Below are positions 24,626 through 32,046 of a stretch of DNA of 33,073 nt, piece by piece; positions within the stretch are counted from its first letter, which is position 1, and the number at the start of each line of letters is the position of its first letter. A model generated the notes under the pieces. It saw nothing but the letters and a program-made list of their open reading frames with translations. It searched no databases and was not told where the DNA came from. The stretch comes from Phycisphaerales bacterium UBA854 (lineage in GTDB: Bacteria; Planctomycetota; Phycisphaerae; Phycisphaerales; SM1A02), in NCBI GenBank assembly GCA_002295885.1, contig DBGM01000011.1:1726-34798 (forward strand), given 5' to 3'. The position numbers were made by a program, and so were the translations under genes.

Positions 24626-25150
24626 CTAGATGTCCCCCTGCAGCACATCGCCGAGCTGTTCGCTCAGTGAAAGTATGTCCTCATCCCCGATCCCGGGGTT
24701 GAGGAGCTCGACCAACGGCGAATCCGGAGCGGACCCCTTCGGTTTGAGCAGCCAGACGACGCGATCTCCCCCCTCCTCGGAGCGCTGGGATTCATGACGG
24801 AAGAGGCGCTTGCGAAGCAGGATCAGCCCGAGCACGAAGCGAAAGGCCAGCCGGTCCTCGCGTTCGTCCTCCCCCAGCCGTTCGAAGATGTCGAGCAGGA
24901 CCTGATCGTCCACGAACACCTTCTGCTTCTCGCCCTTCTCGGGCATTCTCGTCTTCCAGAAGCTGAAGATCCCCTCCGGACGGGGGTTGCCCTCCCAGGC
25001 TTCGATGGAATAGTCCACCCGACTCAAAACGGCTTCGTCATCGTCGCACAGGGCGGCCACACAGGGCGAACCGGGCTCAATGGGCTCACCGGTCGCGGCA
25101 CAGACCCCTGTGGATCGACTGACACGGTACTGGGAACCAAATCGACTCAT
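24626..25150 (-). CDS. Conserved planctomycete-type protein of unknown function
   Basis: A 174-residue soluble protein. Near the N-terminus is 'GVCAATGEPIEPGSPCVAAL', with two Cys 15 residues apart and a Gly/Pro turn, which looks like part of a small metal-binding or disulphide knuckle. It is followed by 'VDYSIEAWEGN', 'FSFWKTRMP' and a helical, Arg-rich 'RLAFRFVLGLILLRKRLF'. I recall this style from planctomycete genomes but know of no function. The ATG at 25150 lies 7 nt after a TANNNT hexamer and has no Shine-Dalgarno. Divergent from cdaA. Confidence 0.72.
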   Translation of the reverse strand: MSRFGSQYRVSRSTGVCAATGEPIEPGSPCVAALCDDDEAVLSRVDYSIEAWEGNPRPEGIFSFWKTRMPEKGEKQKVFVDDQVLLDIFERLGEDEREDRLAFRFVLGLILLRKRLFRHESQRSEEGGDRVVWLLKPKGSAPDSPLVELLNPGIGDEDILSLSEQLGDVLQGDI

Positions 25151-25157
25151 GGCTGGA

Positions 25158-25163
25158 ATCCTA
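25158..25163 (-). promoter_or_regulatory. -10-like element for a probable leaderless transcript
   Basis: TAGGAT on the minus strand ends 7 nt before the ATG at 25150. Spacing equals that seen at the HEAT-like gene and pheS. No Shine-Dalgarno lies between it and the start codon. Confidence 0.35.
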
Positions 25164-25209
25164 GCCCATCCGGGTGGTGCATGCAGACTTCGCTCCTGCT
25201 TCAACCGCC

Positions 25210-25215
25210 TATACT
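25210..25215 (+). promoter_or_regulatory. -10 element upstream of cdaA
   Basis: TATACT matches five of six positions of the sigma70 -10 hexamer and would start transcription about 30 nt before the cdaA ATG. I see no good -35 element at the expected distance. Confidence 0.45.
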
Positions 25216-25251
25216 GTGAACGGAAGAGAGCCCGGAGTCCTCAGGCCCCCC

Positions 25252-26091
25252 ATGCTCAGCAGTTTGTTTCAGAATGCATTCTGGGAGATCCTCATCGAAT
25301 TGGCGGTGATCTGGATCGGGGTGTACCTCGTCTTCAGATTCCTCCAGGGTACCCGCGGTGCGGGTGTGATCCGGGGACTCGGCGTACTGGGCGTGGTGCT
25401 CATGGTGTTCTGGCTCGTCATGGTCAACACCGAGTCCTTCGGACGGCTTCAGTTGATCCTGAACTACTTCGTCGGCCTGCTGGCCGTGCTGCTCATCGTG
25501 ATCTTCCAGCCCGAGCTGCGACAGGCCGCCATCCGAATCGGCCAGACCAAGTTCATCCGCTGGGGAGGCGTCGAGCAGGTCAAGACCATCGACGCCATTT
25601 CGGAGGCCGCAGGCTTCCTCAGCCGCAACCAGTTCGGAGCCATCATCGCGATCGAACGCAATGTCCAGCTCGGTGGGCTGGTCGAGGGTGGACAGCAGAT
25701 CGATGCCACCATTAGCAGCCGACTGCTCGAATCGATCTTCTGGCCCAGCAGTCCCCTGCACGATCTCGGCGTCGTGGTCCGCGGTAACCGGATCGTCGCC
25801 GCCGGTGTGCAGTTCCCCCTCGCCGAGGAGGGTTCGCTCGCCGCAAAGTTCGGATCGCGCCATCGCGCGGCCCTCGGAATGGCCCGGGAAAGCGACTGCG
25901 TCGTGATCGTCGTCAGCGAAGAGACGGGCACGGTCAGCATCGGAGTCGACGGTCGCCTGGAGACCGGACTTGAAGCGGATCAGGTTCGCGACGCTCTCCG
26001 GACACACCTGTCCGCACCGCCGGAAGGCTCCGCCGCCGGCAGTGATTCGCCTGCGGAAACGGACGAATCGGGCACGGAGGACGAATCGTGA
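25252..26091 (+). CDS. cdaA: Diadenylate cyclase CdaA (cyclic-di-AMP synthase) with a variant DGA motif
   Basis: A 279-residue membrane cyclase that makes c-di-AMP from two ATP. Three transmembrane helices (about residues 12-30, 40-58, 68-86) precede the DAC domain. Conserved features include 'IIAIERNVQLGGLVEGG', 'SPLHD' and 'GSRHRAALGMARESD' with R203-H204-R205, then 'IVVSEETG'. The DGA motif that normally follows LH reads D171-L172-G173. A disordered acidic tail follows residue 255. The ATG at 25252 has only a weak AGG 6 nt upstream. It overlaps cdaR by GTGA, the standard pairing of cyclase with its YbbR regulator. Confidence 0.9.
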   Translation: MLSSLFQNAFWEILIELAVIWIGVYLVFRFLQGTRGAGVIRGLGVLGVVLMVFWLVMVNTESFGRLQLILNYFVGLLAVLLIVIFQPELRQAAIRIGQTKFIRWGGVEQVKTIDAISEAAGFLSRNQFGAIIAIERNVQLGGLVEGGQQIDATISSRLLESIFWPSSPLHDLGVVVRGNRIVAAGVQFPLAEEGSLAAKFGSRHRAALGMARESDCVVIVVSEETGTVSIGVDGRLETGLEADQVRDALRTHLSAPPEGSAAGSDSPAETDESGTEDES

Positions 26092-27125
26092 GCCGCCGCA
26101 CCGACATCCTGAGCCTCGTCCTCGTATCGATCGTGGCCCTCCTCATCTGGCTCGTGGCCGAGGACTACACCAGCGAGGACACCACCATCCAGACGCGGTT
26201 GGACTTCACTCCGAGCAACGTCCGCTACTACGTGGTCGATCCTCCGTACACCGAAGTCACCCTGCAACTGGGCGGCACGAACCGCGCCATCAACAAGATG
26301 CGGACGCTGCTGCAGAACGAATCGCTGGCCATCACGAGTCCGGCGGGGAACGGCCCCCACACCTTCGAGGATCTCGCCGGCCAGATTCGGTCGATCCCCG
26401 AGGTGCGTGAGACCGGAGTCTCCATCGGCGGCGTCGAGCCGGCCAACTTCAGCATCGATATCACCGAACTCGTGACGGTCGACGCCGTGGTGAGAGCCAG
26501 CATGCCCGCCGGCACACTGGTCCAGGATTCCGTGGTCAGCCCCGAGCAGGCGACCATCACCCTTCCCAAGGACGAAGCCGACACCCTGCCGGAGAATCCG
26601 ATTCTCGAGGCGGTGGTCGACGCGGAGGACATCCAGCTGCTGGAGCCGGGAATTCTTCACACCGTCAACGGCAGTCTCCAGCTCCCCAAGGGGGAACACA
26701 CGCTCTCGAACGTGCAGATCGAACCGGCCACCGCCCGGGTCTCCTTCCGCCTGGTCGCCCGCAACCGCAGCATCACCCTCGACAAGGTGTACGTGCAGGT
26801 ACTGGTGAACCCCGAAGCCATGACATCCTTCGAAGTGAAACTGCCGGATGCAATGCTGCGTTCGGTCGAGGTCGAGGCAGGCACCGAACTCGCGGAACGG
26901 CTGGAGGCCGGCGATGGCACCCGTGTCGTCGCGGTGGTGCCGCTGTCCAGCCTTGAACTCGAACAGGGCATCACCAGCAAACCCGTCGCCTACTTCCTTG
27001 CGTTGTCGGCCGACGGAACCGGCGAGGCGGTCACCGCGACGGTCGACGGCAACGCCACCCCGGACATTGCGATCGAGATCAGTCGAATCCCCACGACGAG
27101 TCCGACGACGGCCGACACGCCCTGA
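26088..27125 (+). CDS. cdaR: YbbR-domain protein CdaR, regulator of CdaA
   Basis: A 345-residue protein with an N-terminal transmembrane helix ('LSLVLVSIVALLIWLVA') and an extracytoplasmic region made of YbbR-type beta domains, e.g. 'PPYTEVTLQLGGTNRAIN' and 'LVTVDAVVRASMPAGTLVQ'. In other bacteria CdaR binds and modulates CdaA at the membrane. The GTG start overlaps the cdaA stop (GTGA). The gene ends directly against the stop codon of tyrS, with no intergenic base. Confidence 0.85.
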   Translation: MSRRTDILSLVLVSIVALLIWLVAEDYTSEDTTIQTRLDFTPSNVRYYVVDPPYTEVTLQLGGTNRAINKMRTLLQNESLAITSPAGNGPHTFEDLAGQIRSIPEVRETGVSIGGVEPANFSIDITELVTVDAVVRASMPAGTLVQDSVVSPEQATITLPKDEADTLPENPILEAVVDAEDIQLLEPGILHTVNGSLQLPKGEHTLSNVQIEPATARVSFRLVARNRSITLDKVYVQVLVNPEAMTSFEVKLPDAMLRSVEVEAGTELAERLEAGDGTRVVAVVPLSSLELEQGITSKPVAYFLALSADGTGEAVTATVDGNATPDIAIEISRIPTTSPTTADTP

Positions 27126-28448
27126 TCAGGACCAGCGGGTCGCGTGCCAGGTCTTCTTGCCACGACGAACGAGAATCATGCGGCCGTGCAGCAGATCGTC
27201 CGGACCGAGCCGGCGATCGAGGGCCGACGCCTTGTCGACCTTCGCACCATTGATCGAAATCGAGCCGTTGGAGAGGAACTCCCGGGCTTCGCGCTTGGAT
27301 CCGGCCAGAGAGGTCTCGGGCAGCAGATCGAGCAGGAGCACCCCCTCGCCCTCGAGATCGGCCGCACGATGGTCGGATCCCGCCACATCGACGAACACCT
27401 CGTCCAGCAGCCCCTCATCGAGCCCCGCCACGTCACCGCTGAAGAGTGCACCGGCCGCGGCCCGGGCCCGCTCCAGCTCATCCTCGCCGTGCATCAGACG
27501 GGTCATCTCGTCGGCGACCGCATTCTGGGCGAGACGCTGCTGGGGCGACTCCGCGTGACGGGCTTCGAGGTCCTCGATCTCCTCACGGGAGAGGAACGTG
27601 AACCACCGGAGGTACTTGCCGACGTCCGCATCGGAGGTGTTGAGCCAGAACTGGTGGAAGGCGTAGGGGCTGGTGCGGTCGGCGGTGAGCCAGACGGCAC
27701 CGGACTCGGTCTTGCCGAATTTCGTGCCGTCCGCCTTCGTGATCAGCGGTGCGGTGATGCCGTACCCCCGCGGGACGTCGTCCCCCTGCTCCACGAATTC
27801 GCGGCGGATGAGGTCGATCCCAGCCACGATGTTGCCGTACTGGTCCGATCCCGCGATCTGGACGGTGCATTCCTCGCTCCGGCGCAGATGAAGAAAATCG
27901 TAGGCCTGCAGGATCATGTACGAGAACTCGGTGTAGCTGATCCCCTGTTCCCGGTTCTCCAGTCGGTCGCGAACCGAATCCTTCTGGATCATCATGTTGA
28001 CGGAGAAGTGCTTGCCCACGTCTCGCAGCATGTCGATGTAGCCGAGACCGCAGAGCCAGTCCGCGTTGTTGACGATCCTGGCCGCATTGGGCTTCGCGGG
28101 ATCGAAGTCGAGCACCCGCTCGAAGATCCGCCGGCAGGAGTCGACGTTGGCCTGGACCTGCTCGGCGTCCAGCAACTGGCGTTCGGCGTCCTTGCCGGAG
28201 GGATCGCCGATGAGGCCGGTTCCGCCCCCCATGAGCACGATTGGGATGTGGCCGCACCGCTGCCAGTGGGCCAGCAGCTTGATGGCCACGAAGTTTCCGA
28301 TCGTCAGACTCGAACCGGTGGGATCGAATCCGCAGTAGGCGATGCGCCCCGGAGCGGACAGGAACGCCGGTAGTCCGTCGTCGTCCGTCGTCTGGTGCAG
28401 CATGCCGCGCCAGGCAAGTTCTTCGAGGAACCCTGCCTCAGGCATCAT
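27126..28448 (-). CDS. tyrS: Tyrosyl-tRNA synthetase
   Basis: A 440-residue class I enzyme that charges tRNA-Tyr. It has the 'CGFDPTGSSLTIGN' region where the HIGH motif falls, 'GGGTGLIGDPSGK', the tyrosine-site 'SDQYGNIVAGIDLI', the second signature KFGKT (243-247) and a C-terminal S4-like RNA-binding domain ('AREFLSNGSISINGAKVDK'). The HIGH position reads T49-I-G-N52, so the first His is Thr and the last is Asn. Two ATGs lie in tandem; the first, at 28448, has GAGGTG 7 nt upstream. It overlaps the upstream membrane protein gene by 11 bp and probably shares its transcript. Confidence 0.95.
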   Translation of the reverse strand: MMPEAGFLEELAWRGMLHQTTDDDGLPAFLSAPGRIAYCGFDPTGSSLTIGNFVAIKLLAHWQRCGHIPIVLMGGGTGLIGDPSGKDAERQLLDAEQVQANVDSCRRIFERVLDFDPAKPNAARIVNNADWLCGLGYIDMLRDVGKHFSVNMMIQKDSVRDRLENREQGISYTEFSYMILQAYDFLHLRRSEECTVQIAGSDQYGNIVAGIDLIRREFVEQGDDVPRGYGITAPLITKADGTKFGKTESGAVWLTADRTSPYAFHQFWLNTSDADVGKYLRWFTFLSREEIEDLEARHAESPQQRLAQNAVADEMTRLMHGEDELERARAAAGALFSGDVAGLDEGLLDEVFVDVAGSDHRAADLEGEGVLLLDLLPETSLAGSKREAREFLSNGSISINGAKVDKASALDRRLGPDDLLHGRMILVRRGKKTWHATRWS

Positions 28449-29025
28449 GCCCGTACACCTCGGACCCGCCGGTCTCCCATGTGTCCATATCCTGCCGCAT
28501 TCCCGGCGTGTTCAGAAAGATGAGCAGGACCGCCGGCCACAGCAGACTGATGACCAGATTGATTCCGATGATGGCGTACACGCCGATGGCGATGAAGGAT
28601 CGAAGATCCTCTTCGGAGATCTGGGGGGCGGACTCGTCGCCGACCATGGCCTCCTGCTCCTGCGCGACCACCATGTCCACCGTCTGGTCGATGAACTGCG
28701 AGCCCCAGACCGTCAGCACCAGGGTGACGATGATCCAGATCACCGACCACGAAAGCAATCCACCCCGCGATGAACGCTTTCGGCGAAGCAGGTTGATCGA
28801 AGCCCAGAGCAGCCAGAGGCTCATGAGCAGGGTCAGTCCGAAGTCGGCGATGGTGTAGGACCACGGGATGTCGAACTGACCGTTCGAGAACGCACTGAAG
28901 TTGCACAGCAGCCCGAACGATGCCCAGATGATCCCCATCACCCCCAGTACGGAAGGGATGACGCTGCGGGTCGGGGTTTCGTCGGGTCCCTCGGCGAATG
29001 TCGCGGGGCTCATGCCGTCACTCAT
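28438..29025 (-). CDS. Four-helix membrane protein of unknown function
   Basis: A 195-residue protein with four predicted transmembrane helices ('VIPSVLGVMGIIWASFGLL', 'YTIADFGLTLLMSLWLLWA', 'WSVIWIIVTLVLTVW' and 'GVYAIIGINLVISLLWPAV') and an acidic loop between the third and fourth. I recognise no named family. GGAG lies 7 nt before the ATG, right after the pheS stop. Set between pheS and tyrS, overlapping the latter, it is probably co-transcribed with both synthetases; no functional link is evident. Confidence 0.72.
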   Translation of the reverse strand: MSDGMSPATFAEGPDETPTRSVIPSVLGVMGIIWASFGLLCNFSAFSNGQFDIPWSYTIADFGLTLLMSLWLLWASINLLRRKRSSRGGLLSWSVIWIIVTLVLTVWGSQFIDQTVDMVVAQEQEAMVGDESAPQISEEDLRSFIAIGVYAIIGINLVISLLWPAVLLIFLNTPGMRQDMDTWETGGSEVYGHDA

Positions 29026-29036
29026 GGAACTGCTCC

Positions 29037-30017
29037 TTAGAACTGGCGGAGAAACCGCTCGTCATTCTCGTACAGATGTCTGATGTCGGAAATGCCGTAG
29101 CGCCGCATGGCGATGCGTTCGATGCCCAGCCCGAAGGCGAAGCCGGTCCACTCCTCGGGATCGACGCCGACGGCCTGGAGGACGTTCGGATCGACCATGC
29201 CGCATCCGCCGAGCTCGACCCACTGCCACTGGCCCCGGATCTGCATCTTCATGTCGACCTCGGCCGACGGCTCGGTGAACGGGAAGAAGCTCGGACGCAT
29301 CCGGACCTCGGCCTCGGGACCGAAGTAGGCCCGGGCGAACTGGAACAGCACGGTCTTGAGATCGATCATCGTCACCCCACGGTCCAGGCACAGCCCCTCC
29401 ACCTGATGGAACATGCTGTAGTGGGTGGCGTCATGGGTGTCGGGACGGTAGACCCGCCCCACCGAGATGATCTTCAGCGGTGGCGGCGACTGCTCCATCA
29501 CCCGGATCTGGACCGTCGAGGTCTGGGACCGCAGCATGCGATCGCCGGCGAGGAAGAAGTTGTCGATCGGATCCCTGGCCGGATGGTCGTCGGGGATGTT
29601 CAGTGCGTTGAAGTTGTGCCACTCGTCCTCGACCTCCGGTCCCTCGGCGACCGAGAAGCCCATGCGGCCGAACACCTCGACGATCTCGTCGATGGTCCTG
29701 GTCAGGACGTGCCGCTTTCCGCCACGAGCCGCAATGCCCGGCTCGGTGACGTCGATCGGCGGCCCGGCCGGTGCGGCCGAAGCCCCGGCCTTGCCGGATT
29801 CGAACGCCGCTTCGAGGGACTGCTTGAGAGCATTCATGCGCTGGCCGAAGACCGGACGCTCCTCCGCCGGCAGATCGCGCATGCGGGACATCATGTCCTT
29901 GAGACGTCCCTTGGAGCCGAGGTATTCGATTCGCCACGCCTCCACCGCCTGCGGATCCGAGGCGGCCTCGAGGGCGGCGATGGCCTCAAGCTGAAGTTGG
30001 TCGATCTCGCTGCTCAT
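29037..30017 (-). CDS. pheS: Phenylalanyl-tRNA synthetase alpha subunit
   Basis: A 326-residue class II catalytic subunit. After a helical N-terminal arm it shows 'RIEYLGSKGRLKDMM', 'EVEDEWHNFNALNIP', motif 2 around 'SVGRVYRPDTHDATHYSMF', 'FFPFTEPSAEVDM' and motif 3 'GFAFGLGIERIAMRRYGI'. Normal length for bacterial PheS. The beta subunit gene pheT, usually next to it, is absent; a membrane protein and tyrS follow instead. No Shine-Dalgarno precedes the ATG at 30017, which lies 7 nt after a TACACT hexamer, suggesting a leaderless mRNA. Confidence 0.95.
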   Translation of the reverse strand: MSSEIDQLQLEAIAALEAASDPQAVEAWRIEYLGSKGRLKDMMSRMRDLPAEERPVFGQRMNALKQSLEAAFESGKAGASAAPAGPPIDVTEPGIAARGGKRHVLTRTIDEIVEVFGRMGFSVAEGPEVEDEWHNFNALNIPDDHPARDPIDNFFLAGDRMLRSQTSTVQIRVMEQSPPPLKIISVGRVYRPDTHDATHYSMFHQVEGLCLDRGVTMIDLKTVLFQFARAYFGPEAEVRMRPSFFPFTEPSAEVDMKMQIRGQWQWVELGGCGMVDPNVLQAVGVDPEEWTGFAFGLGIERIAMRRYGISDIRHLYENDERFLRQF

Positions 30018-30024
30018 CGATCGC

Positions 30025-30030
30025 AGTGTA
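30025..30030 (-). promoter_or_regulatory. -10 element of pheS, probable leaderless start
   Basis: TACACT on the minus strand ends 7 nt before the pheS ATG, the same hexamer and spacing as at 3377-3382. It lies just downstream of the terminator-like hairpin that ends the rplQ transcript, as expected of an independent promoter. Confidence 0.45.
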
Positions 30031-30041
30031 CACACCAAAGA

Positions 30042-30070
30042 ACACGGCCGCCCCCGGGGGGGACGGCCGC
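30042..30070 (-). terminator. Intrinsic terminator after rplQ
   Basis: In the minus-strand direction CGGCCG (30069-30064) and CGGCCG (30050-30045) pair, extended inward by C-G pairs around a short loop with one unpaired base, and are followed by GTGTTCTTT. It lies 27 bp after the rplQ stop and before the pheS promoter, so it probably closes the ribosomal protein operon. Confidence 0.6.
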
Positions 30071-30096
30071 GTGGTTTCTCTTGGAGCCGCGAGGGC

Positions 30097-30840
30097 TTAC
30101 TCGGATGCCTTCTCGTCGGTCTCTTCTCCACCCTCGGCCTCGCCGGAAGCCTCGTCGGCGGATGCCTCGGCCTCGGTGGCCGGCTCCTCGACGGGGGTCT
30201 CTTCCACGGCCTCGGGCTCCTCGACGGGAGCCTCCTCGACGGGAGCCTCCTCGGTCTCGGTCGCGGCGACCGGTCCGAGCGACGCGGCGAACGCCTCGCG
30301 GCGGTCCGCCTGCCGACGGCGACCGGTCACGGCGTCGGAGCTGACCTCCGAACCCTCTTCCTCACCGACCAGCTGCAGCAGCACCAGGTCCGCTCCGTCA
30401 CCGAGTCGGTGACGACCGGTCTTGATGATCCGGGTGTAGCCGCCGTCACGATCCGCGAAGCGGGGCGCGACGTTGGTCAGGATGTGCTGGACGAGGCGAG
30501 GAGCCTTCTTGACTTCACCGTACCGGTTGAACTTGATGTCCTCCTCGGACGGCAGGTCGAAGTAGGGGTTCTCCTTGCGGCTGTCGGGCACGTTGGGATC
30601 GGCCACCCACGCATGGATCTTGCGGTCGTTCAGCTTGGACTCCAGCTGCCGACGGGCCTGGAAGGAATCCTGCTTGGCGATGGTGATCAGCTTCTCGACG
30701 AAGGGCTGCACGGCCTTGGCCTTGGGCATCGTCGTCTCGATCGAGCCGTGCTCGAACAGGCCCGACGCCATGTTCTTGAGCATGGCCTTTCGGTGCTCGC
30801 TCTTGCGATTCAGCTGCTTTCCGTTGATTCGATTGCGCAT
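30097..30840 (-). CDS. rplQ: Large-subunit ribosomal protein bL17 with insertion and long acidic tail
   Basis: A 247-residue bL17, about twice the usual 120-130 residues. The core is typical: 'LNRKSEHRKAMLKNMASGL' and 'GGYTRIIKTGRHRLGDGAD'. An extra segment of roughly 25-30 residues lies near positions 78-112 ('WVADPNVPDSRKENPYFDL'). After about residue 165 comes an Arg-rich patch and then some 60 residues of Glu/Ala/Val/Pro repeats ('EEAPVEEAPVEEPEAVEE'). The coding DNA of the tail has a tandem 15-bp repeat near 30220-30255. GGAG lies 8 nt before the ATG. Last gene of the alpha-type operon, 29 bp after rpoA. Confidence 0.94.
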   Translation of the reverse strand: MRNRINGKQLNRKSEHRKAMLKNMASGLFEHGSIETTMPKAKAVQPFVEKLITIAKQDSFQARRQLESKLNDRKIHAWVADPNVPDSRKENPYFDLPSEEDIKFNRYGEVKKAPRLVQHILTNVAPRFADRDGGYTRIIKTGRHRLGDGADLVLLQLVGEEEGSEVSSDAVTGRRRQADRREAFAASLGPVAATETEEAPVEEAPVEEPEAVEETPVEEPATEAEASADEASGEAEGGEETDEKASE

Positions 30841-30869
30841 GTGACGCTCTCCCGGACCGAGGTGGAACC

Positions 30870-31922
30870 TCAGTCCTCGATGATGACGGCCTCGACGGCC
30901 GATTCCTCACTGTGTTCGGACTTCTTGACCTCGTACCCGTCCGGCAACGGAGTGCCGAGCGTGAGACCGAGCTCCTCGAGCCGCCGCTTGACTTCACGCA
31001 GCGACGTACGACCGAAGCTCCGCACCGACAGGAGATCCTGGTCGGTCTTGCTGACGAGCTCGCCGACGGTCTCGATCCGGGCGGAATCGAGGCAGTTGCG
31101 GGCACGGACCGTGAGGTCCAGTTCGTCGGTCCGCATGTCGAGCTTCCGGATCAGTTCGTCGTCCATGGCCGCGGCCGCGGAGGCCTCTTCGGAGATCCGC
31201 TCGTCTCCCAGTTCGAAGTACTGGACGAAGGGATTGAGGTGCTTCCGGAGGATCTTGGACGATTCGACCATGGCCATCTCCGGAGAGATGGTGCCGTCGG
31301 TCCAGAGATCCAGGATCAGCCGGTCGTAGTTGGTCTTCTGGCCCACCCGCGTGTCCTCCACGCGGTACCGGACCCGTCGGATCGGGCTGAACAGCGAATC
31401 GACCGGAATCTCGCCGATGACCTGGTCCTCGCTGCTGCGAAGGTGCTTCTCGGTGGCGGGCCGGTAGCCCCGTCCCGTGGACACCGTCATTTCCATCTCG
31501 AAGTCGATGGGCTCGGTGAGGGTCGCGATGATCACTTCAGGATTGTGCACCGTGATCGAGGGATCCGCTTCGATCAGGTCCGCGGTGACTTCGCCGGGGC
31601 CCGAAGCGGACAGACGGATCACCTTGTCCTCGTCTCCGTCATGGCTGACGACGACACCCTTGACGTTCAGGATGATGTCGCAGACATCCTCCATGACTCC
31701 GGGAATGGTGGTGAACTCGTGTTCGACACCCTTGATGCGGACGCTCGTGATCGCCGCTCCCTCGATGGAGCTCAGCAGAATCCGGCGAAGGCTGTTGCCG
31801 ATGGTGGTACCGAAGCCTCGTTCGAAGGGCTCGACGGTGAATCGACCGAAGGTGTCGGTCGACGACTGCTCGTCCAATTCGACGCGGGCGGGAAGTTCCA
31901 AGCCTCTCCAGCGAACATGCAT
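30870..31922 (-). CDS. rpoA: RNA polymerase alpha subunit
   Basis: A 350-residue subunit that dimerises to nucleate RNA polymerase. The N-terminal domain has 'GFGTTIGNSLRRILLSS' and 'GVEHEFTTIPGVMEDV'; the C-terminal DNA- and activator-binding domain has 'RARNCLDSARIETVGELV' and 'GRTSLREVKRRLEELGL', followed by a short acidic end. GGAG lies 9 nt before the ATG at 31922. It follows rpsK after 124 bp; rpsD, which commonly lies between them, is missing. Confidence 0.96.
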   Translation of the reverse strand: MHVRWRGLELPARVELDEQSSTDTFGRFTVEPFERGFGTTIGNSLRRILLSSIEGAAITSVRIKGVEHEFTTIPGVMEDVCDIILNVKGVVVSHDGDEDKVIRLSASGPGEVTADLIEADPSITVHNPEVIIATLTEPIDFEMEMTVSTGRGYRPATEKHLRSSEDQVIGEIPVDSLFSPIRRVRYRVEDTRVGQKTNYDRLILDLWTDGTISPEMAMVESSKILRKHLNPFVQYFELGDERISEEASAAAAMDDELIRKLDMRTDELDLTVRARNCLDSARIETVGELVSKTDQDLLSVRSFGRTSLREVKRRLEELGLTLGTPLPDGYEVKKSEHSEESAVEAVIIED

Positions 31923-31988
31923 TGTCTTCTACTCCGTTGTCAGCAGGAAACCATTCGGTTCAGAGCATGGGCGGGTATCACGGTCGTT

Positions 31989-32014
31989 GGTCGGTTCCTG
32001 CTGCTGCACCGACC
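31989..32014 (-). other. Stem-loop between rpsK and rpoA
   Basis: GGTCGGT and ACCGACC form a perfect 7-bp stem around a 12-nt loop in the 124-bp gap where rpsD is often found. The gap holds no small gene that I can support. There is no T-run, so it is not an obvious terminator; a role in mRNA stability or regulation is open. Confidence 0.3.
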
Positions 32015-32046
32015 GGACCTTCCATCCCGTCCATCCAGGGTATTCG

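Noticed and set aside
27708..27722. KFGKT instead of KFGKS in TyrS
   Set aside because: KFGKT is common in bacterial tyrosyl-tRNA synthetases, including the well-studied Bacillus enzyme, so it is not unusual.
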